From contig CACKGF010000002.1 of assembly GCA_902599625.1 (NCBI GenBank), forward strand, positions 241,829 to 305,828: a stretch of 64,000 nt of DNA, given 5' to 3'. A program made the position numbers and the translations under genes. The DNA is from an uncultured Pelagibacteraceae bacterium (GTDB taxonomy: Bacteria > Pseudomonadota > Alphaproteobacteria > Pelagibacterales > Pelagibacteraceae). The notes beneath the pieces are model-generated. The model worked only from the letters and a program-made list of their open reading frames with translations, was not told where the DNA came from and ran no database searches. Positions 53,380 through 62,783 of this stretch are shown here, piece by piece (the first letter of the stretch is position 1; every line of letters begins with the position of its first letter).

Positions 53380-54836
53380 TAAAGAATTTTATCTAAAACT
53401 TTTGCCGATGATAAAACTCCAGGCACACCAGCACCAGGATGTGTTCCAGCTCCAACAAAATATAATCCATCATAAATTTCAGACTTATTGTGAAATCTAA
53501 AATAAGCAGATTGTGTAAATTTTGGTTGAATTGAAAAGCCTGATCCAAATTTTGTGTTAAGATCTTTTTCAAAGTAATCGGGCGTTAAGTAAAAATCCTC
53601 GACTATGTTTTCTCTTAAATTTGGAAGCAAATCCTTTTCCATTTTATCAATTACTAAATTTTTAATTTTTTCACCGCTCTCCGACCAATTTATATTTGAT
53701 TGATTATTAGGAACTGGGACTAGAACATAAAAACAATCACATCCATCGGGTGCCATCGAATTATCTGTTGCTGTAGGTCGATGCAGATAATAGCTTATAT
53801 CATCGTTAAGTTTCTTTTTATCAAAAATATCATCCAAATGTTCTTTATATTTGTTACCAAATTTAATCGTGTGGTGAGCGACATCCTTGTAAACTTTTTT
53901 AGTTCCAAAATAATAAACAAATAAACCCATTGAATAATCCATTCTTTTTCTCTTAAAGTTGAAAAAAAAATTCAGGTCTTTTTTATTTAATAATCTCTCA
54001 TAGACATCAGGCGGATCAGCATTACAAACCACATTATTTGCAGAAATTTCATCACCGTTTTCCAGTCGAATACCTTTAATTGTTTTTCCATTTGAAATAA
54101 TTTTGTTTACCTCAAAGCCTTTTTTTATTTTTATATTTTCCTCATTCATTAATGTTTCAAGACCCTTAATTATATTTCCGGTTCCCCCCATCGAGTAATG
54201 AATTCCCCATTTCTTTTCTAAATAAAGTATTAAGCCATAAATCGAAGTTGTTGTGAAAGGATTACCACCCACAAGTAGAGGATGCATGCTAAGAATTCTT
54301 CTTAGTTTTTCGTGTTTAACATATGAGGACACAAGAGAATAAACAGATTTATAACTTTTTAATTTTAATAAAGATGGAATTTGTTTCATCATGAAAAAAG
54401 GTTTCGTAAAGGGAACATCTGAAAGTTCTAAATACCCCTTTTCAAAAATTTTTTTTGTGAAATTTACTAATTTGATATAACCTTTCACATCATCTGGAGA
54501 AATTGCAGATATTTGCTTTTCCATTTCTTCTTCATTTCCTGAGTAATTGAATTTTGTGCCATCTTCAAAAACGAATTGATACCAAATATTTAAAGGTTTT
54601 ATGTTTAAATAGTCTTTTGGATCTTTTCCAAATAATTCGAACAACTCATATATCAAATAAGGTGCGGTAATTACTGTCGGTCCAGCATCAAATGAAAACC
54701 CATTCTTTCTAAAAATTCTTGCTCTACCACCTAAATCATTTTGTTTTTCAATTAAGGTCACCTCGTGGCCTTTTGCTCTCAGCCTAAGAGCTGCAGATAT
54801 ACCACCAAAACCTGAACCTATGACTATGGATTTCAT
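53379..54836 (-). CDS. crtI: Phytoene desaturase
   Basis: IGSGFGGISAALRLRAKGHEVTLIEKQNDLGGRA, GAGTHPGAGVPGVLSSAKV. Confidence 0.97.
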   Translation of the reverse strand: MKSIVIGSGFGGISAALRLRAKGHEVTLIEKQNDLGGRARIFRKNGFSFDAGPTVITAPYLIYELFELFGKDPKDYLNIKPLNIWYQFVFEDGTKFNYSGNEEEMEKQISAISPDDVKGYIKLVNFTKKIFEKGYLELSDVPFTKPFFMMKQIPSLLKLKSYKSVYSLVSSYVKHEKLRRILSMHPLLVGGNPFTTTSIYGLILYLEKKWGIHYSMGGTGNIIKGLETLMNEENIKIKKGFEVNKIISNGKTIKGIRLENGDEISANNVVCNADPPDVYERLLNKKDLNFFFNFKRKRMDYSMGLFVYYFGTKKVYKDVAHHTIKFGNKYKEHLDDIFDKKKLNDDISYYLHRPTATDNSMAPDGCDCFYVLVPVPNNQSNINWSESGEKIKNLVIDKMEKDLLPNLRENIVEDFYLTPDYFEKDLNTKFGSGFSIQPKFTQSAYFRFHNKSEIYDGLYFVGAGTHPGAGVPGVLSSAKVLDKIL

Positions 54837-54879
54837 AACAATAATTTATATTTTTTTTCTAAAAATGTAAGAATTTATT

Positions 54880-55380
54880 TTAATTTGAGCCAGCTTTTTT
54901 CAAAGCATCTTTAGCATCTTCTAAATTTTTTTGAAATAAATTGTCGAGCTTTGATTTTTCAATTGAATTTTTAATTAAATTTTCTGAAGCAGAGAATGCA
55001 ACATCTACTGAAGTATTTTTAATTTCTCTAACAGCTTCATCCTTCATTTGTTTAATTTTGCTTAAAGATAGTTCTTTTTTAATTTTAGCCGAGTTCTCAA
55101 ACTTAAGCTCTAATTCACTCACCATTTTTTCAGAGTCATTTTTTGCTTGATCTATAATTTTTTTACTTTCCTTCACGGCTGAGCTTAATTTTGATTGAGA
55201 GTCTTCTAATAATTTTTTTGTTTCTATTCTTAACTTTTCACTTTCATCTAATTCATTTTTTATCTCAGAGATCTTTGTGTCTAAAGCCTCATTTATTTTT
55301 CTTGGGATCTTGAAATAAATTAGAACTCCAAAAAAAATAACAAAAGATATAGCTACCCAAAAAGTTGAATCAAATTCCAT
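54880..55380 (-). CDS. atpF: ATP synthase F0 subunit b
   Basis: Single N-terminal TM, IPRKINEALDTKISEIKNELDESEKLR coiled coil. Confidence 0.92.
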   Translation of the reverse strand: MEFDSTFWVAISFVIFFGVLIYFKIPRKINEALDTKISEIKNELDESEKLRIETKKLLEDSQSKLSSAVKESKKIIDQAKNDSEKMVSELELKFENSAKIKKELSLSKIKQMKDEAVREIKNTSVDVAFSASENLIKNSIEKSKLDNLFQKNLEDAKDALKKAGSN

Positions 55381-55957
55381 TTGTGCTCCTGCTCAATTTT
55401 TTAAGTTCTTCTTCAACTAAAGCAGAAACACTGCTTTCATTTACATCAGTTCCAATTAATCTTTTTATTACTTCGTTGGTTATATTAGAAGCTATTGAAT
55501 TTATCTTTTTTGGTGAAGATAATTTTAACTCGATTATTTCTTTTTCAACATTTTGAATTTCTGAATTTAAGTCTTCATCAAGTTTCATTTTTTTTTTTGT
55601 TATTTCAGAGTCAACCTTCTCTCTTGCGGCTAACATTACTTCTTTAGCTTTGTTTTTACTTTTCAAAATTATCTCATCAAATTCTTTGAGATTTTTTTCA
55701 CTTTGTTCTCTTTGCTTTTCAGCTGTCTCAATATTTTCTAAAATTTGCAATCTTCTCTGTTCTAGGTTTTTACTTATTCTAGGCAAGATAAATTTAGAAA
55801 GGACTAAAAAAAGGGTACCGAAAGTTATGGTTAACCAAAAAATTTGCGATACCCAAAATTCAGGATCCAATTGAGGCATTCCTCCTTTTTCTGCACTTTT
55901 CACTGCTACAGTGCAGAACGAGAAATAAAAAATATTAAGTAAAATAATTTTTTTCAC
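55370..55957 (-). CDS. ATP synthase F0 subunit b'
   Basis: GMPQLDPEFWVSQIFWLTITFGTLFLVLSKFILPRI. Confidence 0.92.
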   Translation of the reverse strand: MKKIILLNIFYFSFCTVAVKSAEKGGMPQLDPEFWVSQIFWLTITFGTLFLVLSKFILPRISKNLEQRRLQILENIETAEKQREQSEKNLKEFDEIILKSKNKAKEVMLAAREKVDSEITKKKMKLDEDLNSEIQNVEKEIIELKLSSPKKINSIASNITNEVIKRLIGTDVNESSVSALVEEELKKLSRSTNGI

Positions 55958-55963
55958 AATTAC

Positions 55964-56191
55964 TTAAAAAGCAAATAAAATTATCAAAGCTACAACAAGT
56001 CCAAACAACCCAGTGGCCTCAGCTAATGCGAAACCTAAAAGTAAATTTGGAAATTGTTTTTGAGCTGCAGATGGATTTCTCATAGCGCCAGATAGATAGT
56101 TACCAAAAATAATACCTATTCCTACTCCTGCTCCTGCTAGAGCAATTGCCGCTAATCCCGCTCCAATCATTTTTGCTGCTTCTAACTCCAT
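55964..56191 (-). CDS. atpE: ATP synthase F0 subunit c
   Basis: GAGVGIGIIFGNYLSGAMRNPSA, ALAEATGLFGLVVALIILF. Confidence 0.98.
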   Translation of the reverse strand: MELEAAKMIGAGLAAIALAGAGVGIGIIFGNYLSGAMRNPSAAQKQFPNLLLGFALAEATGLFGLVVALIILFAF

Positions 56192-56207
56192 ATTATCCTC
56201 CTTATGA

Positions 56208-56942
56208 TTAATGGTGTAAATTTAATGCATCATTTAAATAAATGCATGTTAAAATTGCAAAAACATAAGCTTGAAGAAAAGCAACTAATATCTCCAAACC
56301 TGTTAATGCAACTGAAAAACTCAGTGGAAGCCATCCACCGACAATTCCAAGACTTACTACAAAGCCTCCGAATACTTTCATCATTGTATGTCCCGCCATC
56401 ATATTTGCAAACAATCTTACAGATAAACTGATGGGCCTACTTAAATAAGAAATAATTTCTATAACTACTATTAGTGGTAACAAGACAGCTGGCACTCCGC
56501 TGGGTACAAAAAGTTTTAAATAGCCAAATCCATGTTTAATAAATCCAATAATTGTCACTCCAATGAAAATAAACGCTGCTAAAACAAATGTTACGATTAT
56601 GTGGCTTGTTACTGTAAAAGAATAGGGGATCATACCGAACATGTTACAAAAAAGAACAAACATAAAAAGTGAAAATATAAATGAAAAATATGGTTTTGCT
56701 TTCGAACCAGCTGTATCACTTATCATCTTAGACACAAATGTATAACTAAGTTCTGAGAGCAATTGTATTTTATCAGGAATTATATTTTTCTTTTGTGCAC
56801 CTAAATTAAAAATTATCAATATTGCTAATGAGCTTATGACCATAAATAAACTAGCATTAGTAAAGGATAAATCTATTTCCCCTATTTTAATTTCTGGACC
56901 AATTCTATAAACATTAAATTGGTACATCGGATTTGCTGCCAT
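56208..56942 (-). CDS. atpB: ATP synthase F0 subunit a
   Basis: SLSVRLFANMMAGHTMMKV, FLQAYVFAILTCIYLNDAL. Confidence 0.98.
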   Translation of the reverse strand: MAANPMYQFNVYRIGPEIKIGEIDLSFTNASLFMVISSLAILIIFNLGAQKKNIIPDKIQLLSELSYTFVSKMISDTAGSKAKPYFSFIFSLFMFVLFCNMFGMIPYSFTVTSHIIVTFVLAAFIFIGVTIIGFIKHGFGYLKLFVPSGVPAVLLPLIVVIEIISYLSRPISLSVRLFANMMAGHTMMKVFGGFVVSLGIVGGWLPLSFSVALTGLEILVAFLQAYVFAILTCIYLNDALNLHH

Positions 56943-56946
56943 AAAA

Positions 56947-57213
56947 TCAATTCTGTAGTCTTTTTGCTGACCTGATTACATTTAATATACCCGCAACTAC
57001 ACCAACAAAAAAAAATATTATTATTAACCATGGTTTAGTATCAAACCAATTATCTAAAATAAACCCTATAATTGTCCCTACTAATACAGCCGCTACTAAT
57101 TCAGTGCTCAATTTGAAAGCTTGTCCAATATTAGATGTTTGGGGATTTTCTTTTTCTACTTTTAACTTTTTACGTGCATTTTTAAGGCGATCTTTTAGCC
57201 GTTCTTTACCCAT
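56947..57213 (-). CDS. atpI: ATP synthase protein I (AtpI)
   Basis: FKLSTELVAAVLVGTIIGFILDNWFDTKPWLIIIFFFVGVVAGILNVIR. Confidence 0.9.
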   Translation of the reverse strand: MGKERLKDRLKNARKKLKVEKENPQTSNIGQAFKLSTELVAAVLVGTIIGFILDNWFDTKPWLIIIFFFVGVVAGILNVIRSAKRLQN

Positions 57214-59610
57214 CTAGGCAACCATGCTCTCAGCTTTTTCAAGGTCAACTGAAACTAGCTGGCTTATGCCTTTCTCTGGCATGGTTACACCATAAAGTCT
57301 ATTCATTTTTGACATCGTAAGGGCGTGATGGGTAACAATAATAAATTTTGTTTTAGTAATTTTTATGAGTTCATCCAAGAGATTACAAAAACGAGTAACG
57401 TTTGCGTCATCTAAAGGTGCATCTACTTCATCAAGAACACATATTGGTGAAGGGTTAGTTAAGAAAACTGCAAAGACTAAAGATAAAGCAGTGAGTGCTT
57501 GCTCTCCACCTGAAAGAAGAGTAATTGACTGAAGTCTTTTTCCTGGAGGACTTACCAACATTTCTAAACCTGCATCAAGCGGATCATCAGAGTCAACTAA
57601 TTCCAGTTTCGCGCTTCCACCGTTAAATAATTTTGTGTAAACTTCATTAAACTTTCTATTAACCTTTTCAAAGGCCTCAAGGAGTCTTTCTCGACCTTTT
57701 TGATTAAGTTCATTAATACTTTCTTTAAGTTTGACAATAGCTGTCACTAAGTCTGATCGATCTTTTTCCATTTTTTTAATTTCAATTTCGTATTTACTTG
57801 TTTCTTCATCTGCTCTTAGATTTACTGATCCTAGTTTGTCTCTCTCTCTTTTCTTTTCATCAAGCAATTCTTCTTGTGTGAGTGCGTCCGGGAGATCACT
57901 TTGATCTTTCAAGTTTGAGAATTCAAAAACATCTTTTTCTGCAAGATTTAATTCATTTTCAATTCTCTCTAACAAATCAATTCTTCTTTTTGACAGACCA
58001 TCAATTGTTGCTGTTGAACTCGCTTTTCTTTCTCTGATTTCTATAGAATTTTCTCTGATCTCTGAAAGCTCAAGATTTAGGGCGTTAGATTTTTTATCTG
58101 ATATTTCAATTAATTTTTCATTCTCTTCTTTCTCAATTTCAGAAAGTCTTAAATTTTCAGTTAATTGCCCTTTTTTTTCTGCTTGGGTGTTTGGTTTATT
58201 TTCTAATAGATTTAATTGACTAGATGATTTTTGTCTTCTTTCATTTAGTTGTTTTATTGATTTGTCGGAGTTTTCAAGTAGGTTTTTCCAACTTTCAATT
58301 TCAGTATCAATAATTTTTATTCTTTCTTTTCTTTTAATAGAATCGTTTTTTATATTTTGATTTTTACTGTAGCTTTCAGCATATTCTTCAATTATGTTTT
58401 TACATTCTTCAATAGCTTTTATAGCATCATCATTTTGGTTCTGACTGATTAAAGTCTTTACGTTTTCAAGATTGTTTTTAAGTTTATCTTTTACGGAAAA
58501 AAGATCGTCATTAGATTTTTTTTCAGTATCGTAGTATTTTGTATCAATATCGATTAAATCATTTTTTTCTTCTTTTAATCTTTTTTCATTTGAATTTGCA
58601 TCGATCGTAATACTTTTTTCTCTATCTAAATCATTATCGATTTCAACAAGGCTATTTTTAAAATTTTCGATCTCTTTTTGTATTCTATCATTTTCCTCAT
58701 CCAAACTTTTAAGTTCCAAGTTTAATCTTTGGATTTTAGAAAGTATTTCAAAATTTTTCTCTTTGATTGGATTATTTGTTGCATTTTCACTTTCTATATT
58801 TTTTTCAATTTCATTTATTTTATTTGAAATATTCTCAAATTCCTGATCAGAGTCTTTATTAATTTCTTTTTCTAAAGTAATTTCTTTATCTATCTCCTGC
58901 AATTTGAGAAAATATAATCCAGCCTCGATTTTTTTAATCTCTTCTGAGATCATCTTATATTTCCCAGCTTCTTCTGCTTGTTTTTGTAAATTTGCTAGTT
59001 GTTTCTCTTGTTGTCTCCTTAATTCATCTGCTCTTTTTAAATTATTTTCTGCAGCATTTAATCTTACTTCAGCTTCATGTCTTCTAGCATGTAAACCAGA
59101 AATTCCCGCAGCCTCCTCAAGAATTGCCCGTCTATCACTCGGTTTTGCTGTTACTAACGATCCAATTCTACCTTGGCTTATTAATGATGGAGAGTGAGCC
59201 CCAGTTGAAAGGTCAGCAAAAAACATTTGAGCATCTTTTGCCCTTACTTCTTTCCCATTTATATGAAACTTTGATCCCTTATCTTTTTCAATCTTTCTTC
59301 TAATTTCTATTTCGGGAATGTGTTTATAATTGTGTGATCCTAAACTTCCATCATTCGATAGGTTTACAATTACCTCAGCTATATTTTTGGAAGGTTTGTT
59401 TGAAGTACCGGAAAAAATTACATCTTCCATACCTGAGCCTCTCATACTTTTTGCTGATGTTTCACCCATGCACCATCTTAAAGACTCAACGATATTTGAT
59501 TTACCACAACCGTTTGGACCAACTATTCCAGTTAGACCGTCCTCAATAAGTAAACTTGTTTTATCTGCGAAAGATTTAAAACCGTTTAGTTGAATTTTTT
59601 TAAATTCCAT
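57214..59610 (-). CDS. smc: Chromosome segregation SMC protein, unusually short (798 aa), no recognisable hinge
   Basis: IVGPNGCGKSNIVESLRWCMGE (Walker A), LLSGGEQALTALSLVFAVF signature, ICVLDEVDAPLDDANV Walker B; coiled-coil arms between. Confidence 0.95.
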   Translation of the reverse strand: MEFKKIQLNGFKSFADKTSLLIEDGLTGIVGPNGCGKSNIVESLRWCMGETSAKSMRGSGMEDVIFSGTSNKPSKNIAEVIVNLSNDGSLGSHNYKHIPEIEIRRKIEKDKGSKFHINGKEVRAKDAQMFFADLSTGAHSPSLISQGRIGSLVTAKPSDRRAILEEAAGISGLHARRHEAEVRLNAAENNLKRADELRRQQEKQLANLQKQAEEAGKYKMISEEIKKIEAGLYFLKLQEIDKEITLEKEINKDSDQEFENISNKINEIEKNIESENATNNPIKEKNFEILSKIQRLNLELKSLDEENDRIQKEIENFKNSLVEIDNDLDREKSITIDANSNEKRLKEEKNDLIDIDTKYYDTEKKSNDDLFSVKDKLKNNLENVKTLISQNQNDDAIKAIEECKNIIEEYAESYSKNQNIKNDSIKRKERIKIIDTEIESWKNLLENSDKSIKQLNERRQKSSSQLNLLENKPNTQAEKKGQLTENLRLSEIEKEENEKLIEISDKKSNALNLELSEIRENSIEIRERKASSTATIDGLSKRRIDLLERIENELNLAEKDVFEFSNLKDQSDLPDALTQEELLDEKKRERDKLGSVNLRADEETSKYEIEIKKMEKDRSDLVTAIVKLKESINELNQKGRERLLEAFEKVNRKFNEVYTKLFNGGSAKLELVDSDDPLDAGLEMLVSPPGKRLQSITLLSGGEQALTALSLVFAVFLTNPSPICVLDEVDAPLDDANVTRFCNLLDELIKITKTKFIIVTHHALTMSKMNRLYGVTMPEKGISQLVSVDLEKAESMVA

Positions 59611-59617
59611 TAAGGAA

Positions 59618-60220
59618 TTATAACAGTTTTTCTATGGCTTTTTTTAAATTTTTAAACGATAGCGTTTTTTCAAACTTTTGGTCGTCTAAAATAAGTGTAG
59701 GGGTTGAATTTATATCAAATTCTTTTATACCCTCGATTCGTTCGTTTAAGATAAAGGCCTCTAACTCAGTGTTAGAAAAACACTTTTCTTCATCTAGAGG
59801 TTTTCCAAATAATTTTATAACTGAAGACAAATTTGAATTAAGTTCTTCAATTGTTGATCCTTTAGCCCACTTTTTTTGGTTAGAATATAAAAAATGTAGT
59901 AAGTCTGATTTGCCATCATTGTTACAATGAGCCAGTTTAGATGCATTTAATGCTGCCATGTCTAATGGGAAATTTCTAAATTCAATATTTATAATACCAG
60001 TATCAATAAATTCTTTTTTTAATTCAGGGTAAACTTTATTATGAAAATCTGCACAGAATGAACAAGTAAGAGACTCGTAAATTATTAGTTTAATTTTTGC
60101 ATCTTCTCTTCCCTCAATTATTGGTTTGAAGGAAGATGCGTTAATATTTGTCTGAAATAGAACAAAAATTATTAGTACAAAAATTTTCTTAATCATTTTT
60201 TTCTCTATACACTTTAGCAA
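59618..60220 (-). CDS. DsbA-like thioredoxin-fold protein
   Basis: IYESLTCSFCADFHNKVYPEL (CSFC), STPTLILDDQ cis-Pro. Confidence 0.88.
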   Translation of the reverse strand: MLKCIEKKMIKKIFVLIIFVLFQTNINASSFKPIIEGREDAKIKLIIYESLTCSFCADFHNKVYPELKKEFIDTGIINIEFRNFPLDMAALNASKLAHCNNDGKSDLLHFLYSNQKKWAKGSTIEELNSNLSSVIKLFGKPLDEEKCFSNTELEAFILNERIEGIKEFDINSTPTLILDDQKFEKTLSFKNLKKAIEKLL

Positions 60221-60656
60221 ATTCTTTTAAAGAATTTTCAATTTTTTTATTTTTAATTTCCCCTAAATTATATTTGGAATTTCTTTTTTTAACACTTTTT
60301 ATTTTTTCATCTTTCCCGTCAAAGGTATACACTTTTAATGTTGAAATTAAATCATATCCAAAAAAAGAATTGATCTTATCTATTATATTTTTTTTCGAAT
60401 ACTCTAATTCGACTTCGTGACCTCTCTTAACCATTACTTCCAATACGGATTTTCTAAATTTATTAGAACTCAAATATTTTTTTGGATAACTTAAAGAAAA
60501 TAGCTCATCACCAACAAACATTCTCCAATTTTCTATAAGTTCAGAATAAACCTCTCCTTTTTGTTTCAATAACTTTTTTACCTTTGTGGGCAAAGTGTCT
60601 TTAAAAGATCTTAACCCTTGAATGACTTTAAATCTCTGATTAGAATTAAATTTCAT
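60189..60656 (-). CDS. DUF721 (DciA-like) protein
   Basis: ENWRMFVGDELFSLSYPKKYLS followed by VLEVMVKRGHEVELEYSKKNIIDKINSFFGYDLI. Confidence 0.82.
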   Translation of the reverse strand: MKFNSNQRFKVIQGLRSFKDTLPTKVKKLLKQKGEVYSELIENWRMFVGDELFSLSYPKKYLSSNKFRKSVLEVMVKRGHEVELEYSKKNIIDKINSFFGYDLISTLKVYTFDGKDEKIKSVKKRNSKYNLGEIKNKKIENSLKEFAKVYREKND

Positions 60657-61644
60657 GACTAAATCAATTATATCAAAAAAAATTTTATTTTGGTACGATA
60701 ATAATAAGAGAATTCTCCCATGGAGAAAAAATAATTCTAAGGAACAAAAACTTTATTTCACGTTGGTTAGTGAATTTATGTTGCAACAAACTCAAGTTTC
60801 AACTGTAATTCCTTATTTCAAAAGATTTGTGCAAAAAATTCCAAACTTTAAAAAGTTGTCTAAAGCAAATGACCAAACACTAATGAAGTTGTGGGAAGGA
60901 CTGGGTTACTACTCTAGAGCTAGAAATCTAAAAAAATCTGCGATAATGATCAATGGTAAATTTGGTGGAACTTTACCATCCAATATTGAAGATTTAAAAT
61001 CTTTGCCTGGAGTTGGTGACTATACGTCTACTGCAATAATGGCTATTGCTTTCAATCAAAAATTTATTCCTTTGGATGGAAATGTTGAAAGAATTCTTAA
61101 AAGGGTTCTATATCTTAGAAGCGAAAAAGCTATATTAAAAGAAAATATGCAAATTTCAAAAAAATTTTTTGGTTTATCAGAAAGAGCAAGTGATTATGCT
61201 CAAGCTATAATGGAATTAGGTGCTTTAGTATGCAGGCCCACCTCTCCATTATGCGACAAGTGTCCAATAAGAATAAATTGTATTTCATATAAACGAAAAG
61301 ATTTTTCTTTAATAAAAAAAACAAAAAAAAATAAGATCAAATATTTTGAGGCAAATATTTATATAAATGAAAATAAAATGTTATTAGTTAGAAATAATAA
61401 ATTTAACTTTCTTAAAAATTTATTAATCTTTCCGATGAACGAAATAGATAAGTCAAAATTTAACTCTTCACCAAAAGTAAAAACAAAAATTAAGATATCT
61501 AATATAGATATGAATATTGTAATTAATAAAAATAAAATTAAATCAACAAATAAAGGCTTAATTTTAAACCGAAAAAAAATATTAAGTGAAGTAATACCAT
61601 CTTTTACAAAAAAATTATTTAGAGTAGCTTCAAGTAATGTATGA
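60655..61644 (+). CDS. mutY: A/G-specific adenine glycosylase
   Basis: VSEFMLQQTQVSTVIPYF, LPGVGDYTSTAI, LDGNVERIL, [4Fe-4S] loop CRPTSPLCDKCPIRINC. Confidence 0.96.
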   Translation: MTKSIISKKILFWYDNNKRILPWRKNNSKEQKLYFTLVSEFMLQQTQVSTVIPYFKRFVQKIPNFKKLSKANDQTLMKLWEGLGYYSRARNLKKSAIMINGKFGGTLPSNIEDLKSLPGVGDYTSTAIMAIAFNQKFIPLDGNVERILKRVLYLRSEKAILKENMQISKKFFGLSERASDYAQAIMELGALVCRPTSPLCDKCPIRINCISYKRKDFSLIKKTKKNKIKYFEANIYINENKMLLVRNNKFNFLKNLLIFPMNEIDKSKFNSSPKVKTKIKISNIDMNIVINKNKIKSTNKGLILNRKKILSEVIPSFTKKLFRVASSNV

Positions 61645-62783
61645 AAAAAATTGGAATTATCGGAGCAGGGATATCAGGATTATACATAGCTAATCTTTTT
61701 AAAAAAAACCCTAAATATCAAGTATCAATTTTTGATAAAAAAAATTCTCTTAATCTAGATGAGGGGTACGGCGTACAATTATCTACAAATAGTGTCAAAC
61801 TTTTAAATGAAATTGGATTTAACAAATTAGAAAAAAACGAAAAATTTAATCCAGAAAAAATAAATTTTTATTCAAAAAAAGATGAAGATAAAATATGTGA
61901 ACTAGATATATCTGAATTTAACTCAAATGATTGCAAGTATACTACTTTGAAAAGATCTACTTTGATCAATTTTCTTAAAAAAGATTTAGAGGATTTGATC
62001 AAAACAAATTATAGTGTATCGAAAATTGATCAAGAGCAAGAAAAAATAAAACTTACTTTTGAAAATAAAGAAACTCACAAATTTGATTATCTAATTATTT
62101 CTGAAGGGGTTTTTTCAAAAAGTAGAAATCTTGTTTCAAATAAACAAGTTCAACCAAAATATAATAATACTTTAGCTATAAGGGGAACGATACCGGCAAA
62201 TTCAAATATAATTGATAAAAAGAATATTTTGTTATTTTTGGGCTCTGATTTTCATCATGTAATTTATCCTATTTCTCCAGGTGGAGATTTAAACTTAATA
62301 GCTATAATGAAATATAAACTTTCAGCAGACGAACAGAAAAATTACTCATTGTTTAATGATAAATTATTTATACAAAAAATTTTGGAAAATATTCCTCAAG
62401 AGAACAAAGAATTTTTTAATAATCTTAAAGAATTAAAAATATTTCCTGTGTTTGTTAGTGATAATTTTTTTGAAGTAAAAAATAAGAACATTTATTTAAT
62501 AGGAGATGCTTTTTTTGCTTTTCCACCATCATTTGCTCAAGGTGCATCTCAGTCTATAGAGGGCGCACATGAACTATTTGCTAGTATAGAAAATAATTCC
62601 AATGCTAACTTTTTTAAAAATAGGGTTAATAAAACAAAAATGGTAAATAATAGATCAAAATTGAATCAGTTTGCTTTTCATCTATCAAATCCTTTAACTG
62701 TATTTCTTAGAAATGTTTTTTTAAAAAAATTAGTAAAAAATAAAAAGTTTTTAGAAAGTTATTTAGGAAAAATTTATAGGTAA
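61641..62783 (+). CDS. FAD-dependent monooxygenase
   Basis: IGIIGAGISGLYIANLF Rossmann motif, YLIGDAFFAFPPSFAQGASQSIEGAHEL. Confidence 0.9.
   Translation: MKKIGIIGAGISGLYIANLFKKNPKYQVSIFDKKNSLNLDEGYGVQLSTNSVKLLNEIGFNKLEKNEKFNPEKINFYSKKDEDKICELDISEFNSNDCKYTTLKRSTLINFLKKDLEDLIKTNYSVSKIDQEQEKIKLTFENKETHKFDYLIISEGVFSKSRNLVSNKQVQPKYNNTLAIRGTIPANSNIIDKKNILLFLGSDFHHVIYPISPGGDLNLIAIMKYKLSADEQKNYSLFNDKLFIQKILENIPQENKEFFNNLKELKIFPVFVSDNFFEVKNKNIYLIGDAFFAFPPSFAQGASQSIEGAHELFASIENNSNANFFKNRVNKTKMVNNRSKLNQFAFHLSNPLTVFLRNVFLKKLVKNKKFLESYLGKIYR

Noticed and set aside
58904-59197. 97-aa plus-strand ORF
   Set aside because: Antisense to smc; Cys/Ser-rich shadow frame
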